Shown here in pieces: positions 1 through 5,159 of a DNA stretch of 6,794 nt (its first letter is position 1; each line of letters opens with the position of its first letter). Position numbers and translations under genes: made by a program. Below the pieces are notes generated by a model. It worked only from the letters and a program-made list of their open reading frames with translations. It did not search any database and was not told where the DNA came from. The DNA comes from an uncultured bacterium (GTDB taxonomy: Bacteria; Bacillota; Clostridia; Lachnospirales; Lachnospiraceae). The stretch spans positions 1-6,794 of the forward strand of contig CAJMQE010000135.1 of the NCBI GenBank assembly GCA_905215405.1, given 5' to 3'.

Positions 1-48
1 GCGGATTAAGGACTTTCACCCATTAGAAACGTGCGCCGCCAGGCGCAC
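1..48 (-). mobile_element. Probable 5' end of a group II intron (partial, class C-like)
   Basis: Read on the minus strand from position 48, the sequence begins GTGCG, the 5' consensus of group II introns. It forms a perfect 7-bp hairpin (GTGCGCC, loop TGGC, GGCGCAC; 31-48), followed by a CTAATGGGTGAAAGTCC segment. From memory, the class C intron of Oceanobacillus iheyensis has the same order: a GUGYGCC start, a 5' hairpin, then a CUAnnGGGUGAnAGUCC-like segment. The first intron base lies one base past the terminator stem of the yitT gene, after a TTTTATT tract. Group IIC introns typically insert behind terminator hairpins, so the location fits too. Only the first 48 bases are inside the window, so the reverse transcriptase gene and domains V and VI cannot be seen. 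The alternative is a plain second hairpin behind the terminator. The family call is inference from a short match. Confidence 0.6.
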
Positions 49-49
49 A

Positions 50-85
50 ATAAAAGCGACAGATTGTATTTTCTGCCGCTTTTAT
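50..85 (-). terminator. Intrinsic terminator of the yitT-family gene
   Basis: Fourteen-base arms (50-63 and 72-85) pair around an 8-base loop. The single non-Watson-Crick position is a G-U pair in the minus-strand RNA but an A-C mismatch in the plus-strand RNA, so the structure suits a minus-strand transcript. The stem ends in a T-rich tract (TTTTATT on the minus strand), after which the intron-like sequence begins. It starts 5 bases past the yitT stop codon. Confidence 0.75.
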
Positions 86-90
86 GCATA

Positions 91-963
91 TTAAAGACGC
101 TTTTCAAATTTTCCATGAATCGAGAGCTGTTCTCCAAATACAACAAATGCATTGGGATCTCTCTCTTTGACCATTTCCTCCAACACTCTGGATTCATATT
201 TGCTGACTACCGTATAGATGACATTGACCTCATTTCCTGAATAGGCACCAGTTCCTTTCCACACTGTCGCACCTCTGTTGATCTTCTCTGAAATATCTTT
301 TACAATATCTGTATTATTAGAAAAGATCAGCATACTGATGCAGATATTCTGAATGTGTACTTTGTCCATCATCAAAGATGTCACAGCCGCATAAATGAGG
401 GAATAGATCACGATCGTAATATTGAACATCACCGCACAGGTACCATACACAAATACATTTACGATCAGTGCCAGTTTTCCTACTGAAAAACCTGCATATT
501 TCTTCGTCATGTAAAGTCCCATGATATCGGTACCACCACCAGATCCGCCATATTTTAAGGACATTCCTGCACCATATCCACAAAGCAGACCACCGACTAC
601 ACTCGCAGCGAGTGGATCCGAAAGAATGGGATTTGAAATCGTTGGAATCACTGTCAAAAATATAGTCTGAAACGTTACACAGACAATTGTCTTGAAGAAA
701 AATTTCTTCCCCAACTGCCGATAGGCAAGTACGAACAATGGAATATTGATAATATAGTAGATCAGACCTGCGATATCAAACTCTCCAAGTGGAAGATTCA
801 GATAATCCACCAGCACTGTTCGAATAATCTGACCAATACCAATAAATCCGCCACTGTAAAGTCCTACTGGTACTGTAAACAGATTTACTCCGATTGCAAA
901 GATCAGCGTACCGAGGACTGCCATAAATAATTCTTTACAGAACTTAATTTGTGCCTTGCTCAT
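91..963 (-). CDS. YitT family membrane protein (DUF161 + DUF2179)
   Basis: This encodes a 290-residue integral membrane protein of the YitT family, whose substrate is not established; members are often described as putative transporters. The N-terminal two thirds are hydrophobic, with likely membrane segments near residues 13-33, 62-82, 90-109, 117-136, 163-180 and 182-199. Two glycine-rich family motifs are visible: SGGFIGIGQ (37-45) and GGSGGGTDI (139-147). The C-terminal part (about 207-288) is a soluble DUF2179 domain with the typical RGAT..GTGAYSG and DPNAFV segments. I chose the Met at 963 because GGAG (973-976) lies 9 bases upstream. The in-frame ATGs at 972 and 978 have no properly spaced site. 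The gene has its own promoter about 120 bases upstream and its own terminator directly downstream, so it looks monocistronic. Length and motifs are normal and I see no damage. Confidence 0.9.
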   Translation of the reverse strand: MSKAQIKFCKELFMAVLGTLIFAIGVNLFTVPVGLYSGGFIGIGQIIRTVLVDYLNLPLGEFDIAGLIYYIINIPLFVLAYRQLGKKFFFKTIVCVTFQTIFLTVIPTISNPILSDPLAASVVGGLLCGYGAGMSLKYGGSGGGTDIMGLYMTKKYAGFSVGKLALIVNVFVYGTCAVMFNITIVIYSLIYAAVTSLMMDKVHIQNICISMLIFSNNTDIVKDISEKINRGATVWKGTGAYSGNEVNVIYTVVSKYESRVLEEMVKERDPNAFVVFGEQLSIHGKFEKRL

Positions 964-972
964 AAATGTCAT

Positions 973-976
973 CTCC
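973..976 (-). promoter_or_regulatory. Ribosome binding site deciding the yitT start
   Basis: The minus strand reads GGAG 9 bases before the ATG at 963. The alternative ATG at 972 abuts this motif and the one at 978 lies upstream of it, so initiation at 963 is favoured. Confidence 0.65.
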
Positions 977-984
977 ATTTCTCT

Positions 985-1011
985 CTTACATCTAACTGTA
1001 AGTCACTTACA
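985..1011 (-). repeat. Three inverted copies of CTTACA/TGTAAG in the yitT leader
   Basis: On the plus strand, CTTACA (985-990), TGTAAG (997-1002) and CTTACA (1006-1011) alternate in orientation. The second and third form a 15-base palindrome with a one-base centre (997-1011). In the minus-strand leader RNA the middle copy could pair with either neighbour, giving two mutually exclusive 6-bp hairpins just upstream of the ribosome binding site. As DNA, the copies could be half-sites of an operator. Function is unknown. Confidence 0.45.
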
Positions 1012-1085
1012 TATAGTATAACTCACCCGCCCCAATATAATCCTGTTATACTTTGTCGAATTTTGTTATATTCTTGTATACTCAC

Positions 1086-1114
1086 ATCATAACAATCCTA
1101 CTGACAGTTGTAAA
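1086..1114 (-). promoter_or_regulatory. Sigma-A-like promoter for the yitT-family gene
   Basis: On the minus strand, TTTACA (1109-1114) and TATGAT (1086-1091) are separated by exactly 17 bases, and each matches the consensus at 5 of 6 positions. The predicted start near 1079 gives a leader of about 116 bases. A 9-base palindrome, ACTGACAGT (1100-1108), fills the downstream half of the spacer as read on the plus strand. A CTGACA/TGTCAG inverted repeat (1101-1106 and 1133-1138) flanks the -35 element. These could bind a regulator. Confidence 0.6.
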
Positions 1115-1153
1115 CACTATTATTATGAATTTTGTCAGATGTAACACAAATGC

Positions 1154-1465
1154 TTAAAATAACATTTTGTAATATCGGTCTATACTCTTTTCCAGTTCCA
1201 ACAGATCGATGTTTCTTCCCACCCTGATTGTTTCTTTTCCATCAACAAATAATATCAACAGTGGATAGGAAAACACTTGATTTTCTGCCGCAAACGCAGC
1301 CTCTTTTTCGCCTTCCATAGAAAACATTCTGACTTTTGGATACTCTTTTAGAATCTCCAGAACTTTCCCCTGTATTACTTCACATGCACCACATGTTGTA
1401 CTGCTGAAATATAAAGTCACCATCGGATCCTGTGCAATGGCTTGCTGTATTTCTTTTATCTGCAT
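1154..1465 (-). CDS. Small thioredoxin-like protein
   Basis: This encodes a 103-residue cytosolic protein with a thioredoxin fold and no signal peptide. The redox motif is C25-G-A-C28 in the context SSTTCGACE, after a hydrophobic beta strand (VTLYF). The family's cis-proline is P68 in the context FSYPLLILF. A VDGKE turn and a C-terminal helix follow, as in thioredoxins. CGAC differs from the CGPC of classical thioredoxins, so redox potential and partners are likely different, and I would not call it trxA. The start at 1465 has GAGG (1472-1475) six bases upstream. I see no clear terminator between it and the yitT promoter, so some read-through into yitT is possible. The partner cannot be inferred from the neighbours, which include no visible thioredoxin reductase. 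Confidence 0.82.
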   Translation of the reverse strand: MQIKEIQQAIAQDPMVTLYFSSTTCGACEVIQGKVLEILKEYPKVRMFSMEGEKEAAFAAENQVFSYPLLILFVDGKETIRVGRNIDLLELEKSIDRYYKMLF

Positions 1466-1702
1466 AATTTACCTCAATTCCTTCATCGATCCATAATTCC
1501 TTCATAGGTCCATTTTCTTTTTCAATTTATATCTCATTTATTTAACTTTTATCTTTCTATATTTATCCTCTTTATTATATCTCCCTGTTCATCTTTCATG
1601 CCACATTTTTATACATGTTTCAACTAATATTATTTATCTTTTTACATTGGTTTCATATTCTTACCTGTCTTTATTCATGCTCTATGGTTATCCTGTACAA
1701 AA
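1466..1702. other. AT-rich intergenic region upstream of the thioredoxin-like gene
   Basis: This gap holds no credible gene. A perfect minus-strand TATAAT lies at 1574-1579 but no good -35 element stands 16-18 bases upstream of it, so it is only a weak promoter candidate. AATTCCTTCAT occurs twice on the plus strand (1476-1486 and 1495-1505). On the minus strand this gives two ATGAAGGAATT copies 19 bases apart, just before the thioredoxin-like gene. Confidence 0.4.
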
Positions 1703-1742
1703 AAACACCGTCGGCGCATTTCGGCATACGCTGACGGTGTTT
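1703..1742 (-). terminator. Strong intrinsic terminator behind the GGDEF gene
   Basis: Arms 1703-1716 and 1729-1742 form a 14-bp stem rich in G and C (core ACACCGTC / GACGGTGT) with a 12-base loop and one wobble position. On the minus strand the stem runs into seven consecutive T (1705 down to 1699). It lies 55 bases past the stop codon of the diguanylate cyclase gene and probably ends the whole PNPOx-dtxR-GGDEF transcript. Confidence 0.88.
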
Positions 1743-1796
1743 CACTTTATATGTATATTGTGTATGTGATTTTTGTACTCTTTTTTAGCTGTAATA

Positions 1797-2702
1797 TCAT
1801 TCTTTTACATCGAGACTGGCGTCATATAGACTGCTTTTCACTGTGTTACGTCCACTTGCCTTAGCAACGTAGAGATTACTATCAGCCTGCCTGATCAATC
1901 TTGTCATACAGGACTCCTGACTCTCTTCCATAAAATCTGTAGTAACGACTCCAAAGCTTACACTGGATCTCACCATCCCATTTTCACTTGGCACTTCCAG
2001 TTTCTCGTAAGCTTTTCGGATCTTATCAACGAGTTCATAGGCTTCATTTTCATCCATATTTGGCATGACCAGAAGAATTTCTTCTCCACCATAACGAATG
2101 GTCCATGCGCCGGTTCCATCGATATTTTTGCTCATTGTATCTGCAAATGCCTTTAAGACCAGATCACCTGTCTGATGTCCATACGTATCATTGACTTTCT
2201 TAAAATGATCTATATCTGCAACTGCAATTGATATATTTCTATGTTCATTCAGACATTTCTTAATTCCAAATGGAAGTTTTTCCTCCATGAATCTTCTGTT
2301 AAATACACCTGTCAGCTGATCATGCATCAACTGAAAATTCAGCTGCTCAATCTTCTCTAACACATTTTCCTTCAGAACATCAAGATATCGGAAATCATCC
2401 TGATTCAGATTTCTGAATAATTCTACGACATATCTCTCATCCCCAAGACTGACTGGTGTTGCAATCATATTAATTCCTTTTCCATTGTATTCTTCATACT
2501 TGCTGATGGTCATATTTTCCACGATTGAACGAATCGCCACGCAATTTTCACATGCATTCTTCTTCAGGCAATCCGCCTTCATCAGACATTCACCCCTGCG
2601 TTCCAGCAGTTCGTCCTGTGCAATCGGTCCAAAGATCTGACATTCATCATACAGTTTTGGAAATATACTGAGTTTCTCCTCAATCATCGCTTTAACATCC
2701 AT
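1797..2702 (-). CDS. Diguanylate cyclase with Cys-rich N-terminal sensor domain
   Basis: This encodes a 301-residue soluble protein predicted to make cyclic di-GMP from two GTP. The C-terminal GGDEF domain (about 125-290) is complete: DQLTGVFNRR (128-137), ADIDHFKKVND (162-172) with metal-binding Asp163, and the active-site loop RYGGEEIL (203-210). GGEEI differs from GGEEF only at the last position. The product-inhibition motif RxxD, expected just before the loop, is absent (GTGA instead). The N-terminal part (about 10-110) has no membrane segment. It carries Cys21, Cys39, Cys45, Cys51 and Cys54, ending in a CENC motif, and then a PAS-like sheet region. I recall this CENC-containing domain in front of many clostridial GGDEF proteins; a metal- or redox-sensing role is inference. 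The start at 2702 is preferred over 2741 because GGGGAGGG lies 8 bases before it. No terminator separates it from the upstream dtxR-like gene. Confidence 0.88.
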   Translation of the reverse strand: MDVKAMIEEKLSIFPKLYDECQIFGPIAQDELLERRGECLMKADCLKKNACENCVAIRSIVENMTISKYEEYNGKGINMIATPVSLGDERYVVELFRNLNQDDFRYLDVLKENVLEKIEQLNFQLMHDQLTGVFNRRFMEEKLPFGIKKCLNEHRNISIAVADIDHFKKVNDTYGHQTGDLVLKAFADTMSKNIDGTGAWTIRYGGEEILLVMPNMDENEAYELVDKIRKAYEKLEVPSENGMVRSSVSFGVVTTDFMEESQESCMTRLIRQADSNLYVAKASGRNTVKSSLYDASLDVKE

Positions 2703-2710
2703 GTTGCATT

Positions 2711-2718
2711 CCCTCCCC
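2711..2718 (-). promoter_or_regulatory. Ribosome binding site deciding the GGDEF start
   Basis: The minus strand reads GGGGAGGG 8 bases before the ATG at 2702. The longer in-frame start at 2741 has only an A-rich GAATAGAAA sequence before it, so the first 13 residues of the longer frame are probably not translated. Confidence 0.75.
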
Positions 2719-2806
2719 GGAATTTCATCTTCAGTAAACATTTTCTATTCTGTTTTTTGATATCCCACAGTCTGCCTGCAAACGATCTCTATATTCTAAC
2801 GACAGT

Positions 2807-2832
2807 TACGATTCGTGAACAATAAAATCGTA
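2807..2832 (-). repeat. Short inverted repeat between dtxR-like and GGDEF genes
   Basis: TACGATT (2807-2813) and AATCGTA (2826-2832) form a 7-bp stem with a 12-base loop, 7 bases past the dtxR-like stop codon. There is no T tract, so it is unlikely to be a full terminator. It could lower read-through, stabilise the upstream message or be a protein site. A weak -10-like TAGAAT lies just downstream in the sense of transcription, without a convincing -35. Confidence 0.35.
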
Positions 2833-2839
2833 TGCCTGT

Positions 2840-3232
2840 CTATCGATTTAGAATGCTGTCATCACCGGATACTTTTTCTACCAGCATTTTCAATGCCGCA
2901 AATGACTGATCACTGATATCATGTTCCATCTTACAGGCATCTTGACTTGCTGTCAACTCATCTACACCAAGTCGAACCAGCAGTCTTGTCAGATAGATAT
3001 GTCTTTCATAAATGCGTTCCGCTAATTCCCTTCCCTTGGGTGAAAGAATAATGTTACTTTTGCTTACAATCGTAATGTAACCTTCCTCTTTGAGTTTTTT
3101 CATTTCTATGCTTACTGATGGTTTGGAGTACCCCATCTTTCTGGCGATATCAACTGGCCTGACTGTGCTGTTTTCTCTGGAAAGGATCAGAATCGTTTCC
3201 AGATACATTTCCGCAGATTCCTGTATTAACAT
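2840..3232 (-). CDS. DtxR/MntR-family metal-dependent transcriptional regulator
   Basis: This encodes a 130-residue DNA-binding repressor. Residues 1-62 form the winged helix-turn-helix, with recognition region GYSKPSVSIEMKKLKEEGYI (34-53). Residues 63-120 form the dimerisation and metal domain. The C-terminal SH3-like domain of true DtxR is missing, as in MntR-sized members. Aligned by eye to Corynebacterium DtxR, the primary-site ligands are present: Met9 (DtxR Met10), Cys100 (Cys102), Glu103 and His104 (Glu105, His106). His78 matches DtxR His79, but the positions of ancillary ligands Glu83 and His98 hold Thr82 and Ser96. MntR proteins have Asp and Glu where this protein has Met9 and Cys100, so iron is more likely than manganese as the effector; this is inference. 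The ATG at 3232 follows CCTCCC (3242-3247, GGGAGG on the minus strand) by 9 bases. It lies 32 bases behind the PNPOx-like gene, so the two are probably co-transcribed. Confidence 0.88.
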   Translation of the reverse strand: MLIQESAEMYLETILILSRENSTVRPVDIARKMGYSKPSVSIEMKKLKEEGYITIVSKSNIILSPKGRELAERIYERHIYLTRLLVRLGVDELTASQDACKMEHDISDQSFAALKMLVEKVSGDDSILNR

Positions 3233-3264
3233 TGGTCCATTCCTCCCAGTACTTATTTACCTTC

Positions 3265-3663
3265 TCAGGCGATCACTTTTTTTCCAGCATCCTGTGATGC
3301 ACTCTGATTAAATACTTCCAGTGCCTGGAATGTCAGTACTGACTGTACCTGCATATGATTTTTTTCCATAACTGATGCTACATTATGGTAGATCGCACCA
3401 TCTGTGAGTCTGTCCTGTGCTCTTGCGCTGATCAGGTATGATTCCAATCCTTTTACAACAAGTATCGCAACATCTTTATTATGCTCAATATTTGCTGCTG
3501 TTGTATTCATAAAGATCTGGGCAACACCAAGTGTTTCTTCATCAATGACCATAACACTGCCTGCAACGATCGTATGAATCTGATGGTCATCAGACATTGT
3601 ACTGATAATCTTTATAGATGCCTCATCTCTTAATAAGTTCAAAACTTTTTCTGCTATCTTCAT
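3265..3663 (-). CDS. Pyridoxamine 5'-phosphate oxidase-like (FMN-binding split barrel) protein
   Basis: This encodes a 132-residue soluble protein resembling the small PNPOx-like split-barrel family, whose members usually bind FMN, F420 or heme as dimers. The visible fold markers are KIISTMSDDHQIHTIVAGSV (18-37), the strand pair VMVIDEETLGVAQIFM (37-52), TTAANIEHNKDVAILVV (54-70) and an alpha/beta end. The conserved T-x-x-N-I-x-x-N-x-x-V-A-I-L pattern is typical of the family. It is much shorter than true PdxH, so pyridoxal phosphate synthesis is unlikely. The substrate is unknown. AAGGAG (3670-3675 on the plus strand as CTCCTT) stands 6 bases before the ATG. It is the first gene of a unit with the dtxR-like regulator 32 bases downstream, and its leader carries several palindromes. 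A metal- or redox-linked role under control of that regulator is inference from context. Confidence 0.75.
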   Translation of the reverse strand: MKIAEKVLNLLRDEASIKIISTMSDDHQIHTIVAGSVMVIDEETLGVAQIFMNTTAANIEHNKDVAILVVKGLESYLISARAQDRLTDGAIYHNVASVMEKNHMQVQSVLTFQALEVFNQSASQDAGKKVIA

Positions 3664-3695
3664 GTTTTTCTCCTTTTTCTATTGTGCCGGGTCAC

Positions 3696-3713
3696 TAGTT
3701 CCTTAAGTTGCTA
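3696..3713 (-). promoter_or_regulatory. Candidate metal-regulator box in the PNPOx leader
   Basis: The minus strand reads TAGCAACTTAAGGAACTA, an imperfect palindrome centred on CTTAAG with matching TAG/CTA ends. The CTTAAGGAA core resembles Bacillus subtilis MntR sites as I recall them (TTTGCCTTAAGGAAA). It lies about 90 bases downstream of the predicted transcript start. The match is short and may be chance. Confidence 0.25.
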
Positions 3714-3734
3714 ATCACACACAAGGTGTATTAG
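3711..3734 (-). repeat. Imperfect inverted repeat in the PNPOx leader
   Basis: CTAAT-C-ACAC and GTGT-ATTAG (plus strand, within 3711-3734) pair with one bulged C and a short loop. It overlaps the end of the CTTAAG box. It could be a leader hairpin or a second protein site. Confidence 0.3.
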
Positions 3735-3782
3735 AATATGGTGTATGACATTTGTTTTTGTTGGTATGTATTGCGTAACATT

Positions 3783-3798
3783 TAATTGCGTGCAATTA
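3783..3798 (-). promoter_or_regulatory. Operator-like palindrome over the PNPOx transcript start
   Basis: TAATTGC and GCAATTA form a perfect 7-base inverted repeat with a 2-base centre. It lies 10 bases downstream of the -10 element, covering roughly +4 to +19. A further direct copy of its left half, ATTGCGT, stands at 3770-3776, 15 bases from the copy at 3785-3791. A bound repressor here would block transcription. The ATTGC..GCAAT form resembles MarR-type sites, while the adjacent regulator is DtxR-like, so the binding protein is uncertain. Confidence 0.5.
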
Positions 3799-3808
3799 GT
3801 ATAGAACT

Positions 3809-3837
3809 ACTATATGTTTTTTTTTCCAATTTGTCAA
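3809..3837 (-). promoter_or_regulatory. Sigma-A promoter of the PNPOx-dtxR-GGDEF unit
   Basis: On the minus strand a perfect TTGACA (3832-3837) and TATAGT (3809-3814; 5 of 6) are separated by exactly 17 bases that include a run of nine A. The predicted start near 3802 gives a leader of about 139 bases. The hisC terminator lies 55 bases upstream, which isolates this unit. This is the best promoter in the window. Confidence 0.82.
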
Positions 3838-3891
3838 GACAGTTTGCTGTTTCTACTAGCCAACTGTTTCATTTATAAACTCCCAGATACA

Positions 3892-3935
3892 AAAAAAGAA
3901 CAGCTTTCCATATCGCAGAAATACTGTTCTTTTTT
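3892..3935 (-). terminator. Intrinsic terminator behind hisC (possibly bidirectional)
   Basis: Perfect 12-base arms (AAAAAAGAACAG at 3892-3903, CTGTTCTTTTTT at 3924-3935) enclose 20 bases in which TTTC and GAAA can extend the stem. On the minus strand the stem ends in a run of seven T. It lies 97 bases past the hisC stop. A separate 13-base palindrome, GATCTGCCAGATC (3955-3967), sits between hisC and this hairpin. Confidence 0.8.
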
Positions 3936-4031
3936 ACATTTTTAACTTCTACCTGATCTGCCAGATCCTATTTGAGTTTTTATATTTATTTCATTCTTTT
4001 TTTATAATTTAAATACTGTATGAAACTGTTT

Positions 4032-5087
4032 TCAAGCAACAATCTCACGCAATGCAGTCATTAATTTATCCATCTGGTCCTCTGTTCCGACTGTGATTCT
4101 CAGATAGTTATCGATTCTTTCTGAATCAAAATAGCGTACATAAATATTTTTCTTTTTCAATTCCTCAAAAATCTTCTTTGCAGGAACTGATTTGTGCGTT
4201 GCAAATATGAAGTTCGCACTGGATTCAGGAAATGAGAACCCAGCTTCTTTTAAAGCTTTTTTCGTCTTCTCCCTTGTCTCCATTATTCTTGCCGTACACT
4301 GTTTAAAATAAGCATCATCTTTCACAGCTTCAACACCATAAACCAGGGAAGTTCTGTTCATGGTATAGGAATTAAATGAAAATTTCACATCGTTCAAAGC
4401 CTTGATCAAAGCGGGATTTCCCATTGCATAACCAATTCTCATGCCTGCCATTGATCTTGATTTGGAAAATGTCTGAACAACCAGAAGGTTATCATATTTA
4501 TCAATCAGCTCTAAAGCTGATTTTCCACCAAAATCGATATAAGCCTCATCTACGATCACGACAACATCACGATTGTGTGCAATAATATCTTCAACTGCAT
4601 CCAGATCCTGATACAAAGCCGTTGGTGCATTTGGATTTGGAAAGATCACGCCACCATTCTCCTTATAATAATCAGATGGTATGATTCGAAAGTTTTCATC
4701 TAATGCCGGTCTTTCATATGGAATCCGGTAAAGATCTGCCCAAACACTGTAAAAGGAATAAGAAATATCCGGGAACAGAATTGGTTTGTCAGAATTAAAA
4801 AATGTCATAAACGCCATGGAAAGTACGTCATCAGAGCCTACTCCTACAAATACCTGCTCTGGCTTCAGCTTATAATAATCAGCCAGTACATCCACCAGCT
4901 CTGCAGCCTGTGGATCTGGATAAAGCTTCAATGTATTAAAATCAAATTTTCTGGCTGCCTGTAATACATTTGCTGATGGTGGATAAGGATTCTCATTTGT
5001 ATTAAGTTTGATCACGTTCTCCTGCTGTGGCTGTTCTCCAGGTACATATGGTTCTACTTTTCTAATATATTTTTCCCAAGCTTTCAT
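4032..5087 (-). CDS. hisC: Histidinol-phosphate aminotransferase
   Basis: This encodes a 351-residue, class I/II PLP-dependent aminotransferase. HisC converts imidazole acetol phosphate and glutamate to histidinol phosphate and 2-oxoglutarate in histidine synthesis, in the cytosol. Family motifs in order are LNTNENPYPPS (28-38), YPDPQ (56-60), VGVGSDDVL (81-89), FPNPNAPTA (149-157), VDEAYIDF (179-186), the PLP-lysine motif QTFSKSRSMAGMRIGY (205-220) with Lys209 and phosphate-binding Arg217, and YLRITVGT (328-335) with Arg330 for the substrate. The usual Gly of NAPTG is Ala157, a mild departure. Length is normal. GGAG (5095-5098) lies 7 bases before the ATG. The aminotransferase gene upstream ends 72 bases away with no terminator between, so they are likely co-transcribed. 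No other histidine gene is nearby, so a relaxed aromatic-acid transaminase role is a possible alternative. Confidence 0.87.
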   Translation of the reverse strand: MKAWEKYIRKVEPYVPGEQPQQENVIKLNTNENPYPPSANVLQAARKFDFNTLKLYPDPQAAELVDVLADYYKLKPEQVFVGVGSDDVLSMAFMTFFNSDKPILFPDISYSFYSVWADLYRIPYERPALDENFRIIPSDYYKENGGVIFPNPNAPTALYQDLDAVEDIIAHNRDVVVIVDEAYIDFGGKSALELIDKYDNLLVVQTFSKSRSMAGMRIGYAMGNPALIKALNDVKFSFNSYTMNRTSLVYGVEAVKDDAYFKQCTARIMETREKTKKALKEAGFSFPESSANFIFATHKSVPAKKIFEELKKKNIYVRYFDSERIDNYLRITVGTEDQMDKLMTALREIVA

Positions 5088-5159
5088 TCACACACTCCAA
5101 TCTGTAATATTGTTTCGTTGTTTCTATTGCATGGCATAACATTTATTAACTTTCAGTTC

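Noticed and set aside
31..48. GTGCGCC hairpin as a second simple terminator of yitT
   Set aside because: It has no T tract on either strand, and the sequence beyond it fits a group II intron 5' end better, though this remains possible.
31..240. Plus-strand open frame near the left edge
   Set aside because: It lies antisense to the yitT-family gene and its terminator and has no recognisable protein features.
317..583. Minus-strand frame inside the yitT-family gene
   Set aside because: It is a shadow frame of the YitT coding sequence, with biased, domain-free composition.
2703..2741. N-terminal extension of the GGDEF protein by 13 codons
   Set aside because: The upstream ATG lacks a good ribosome binding site, while GGGGAGGG lies 8 bases before 2702.
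3090..3311. Plus-strand open frame across the dtxR-like and PNPOx-like genes
   Set aside because: It is antisense to two well-supported genes and has no ribosome binding site or family match that I recognise.
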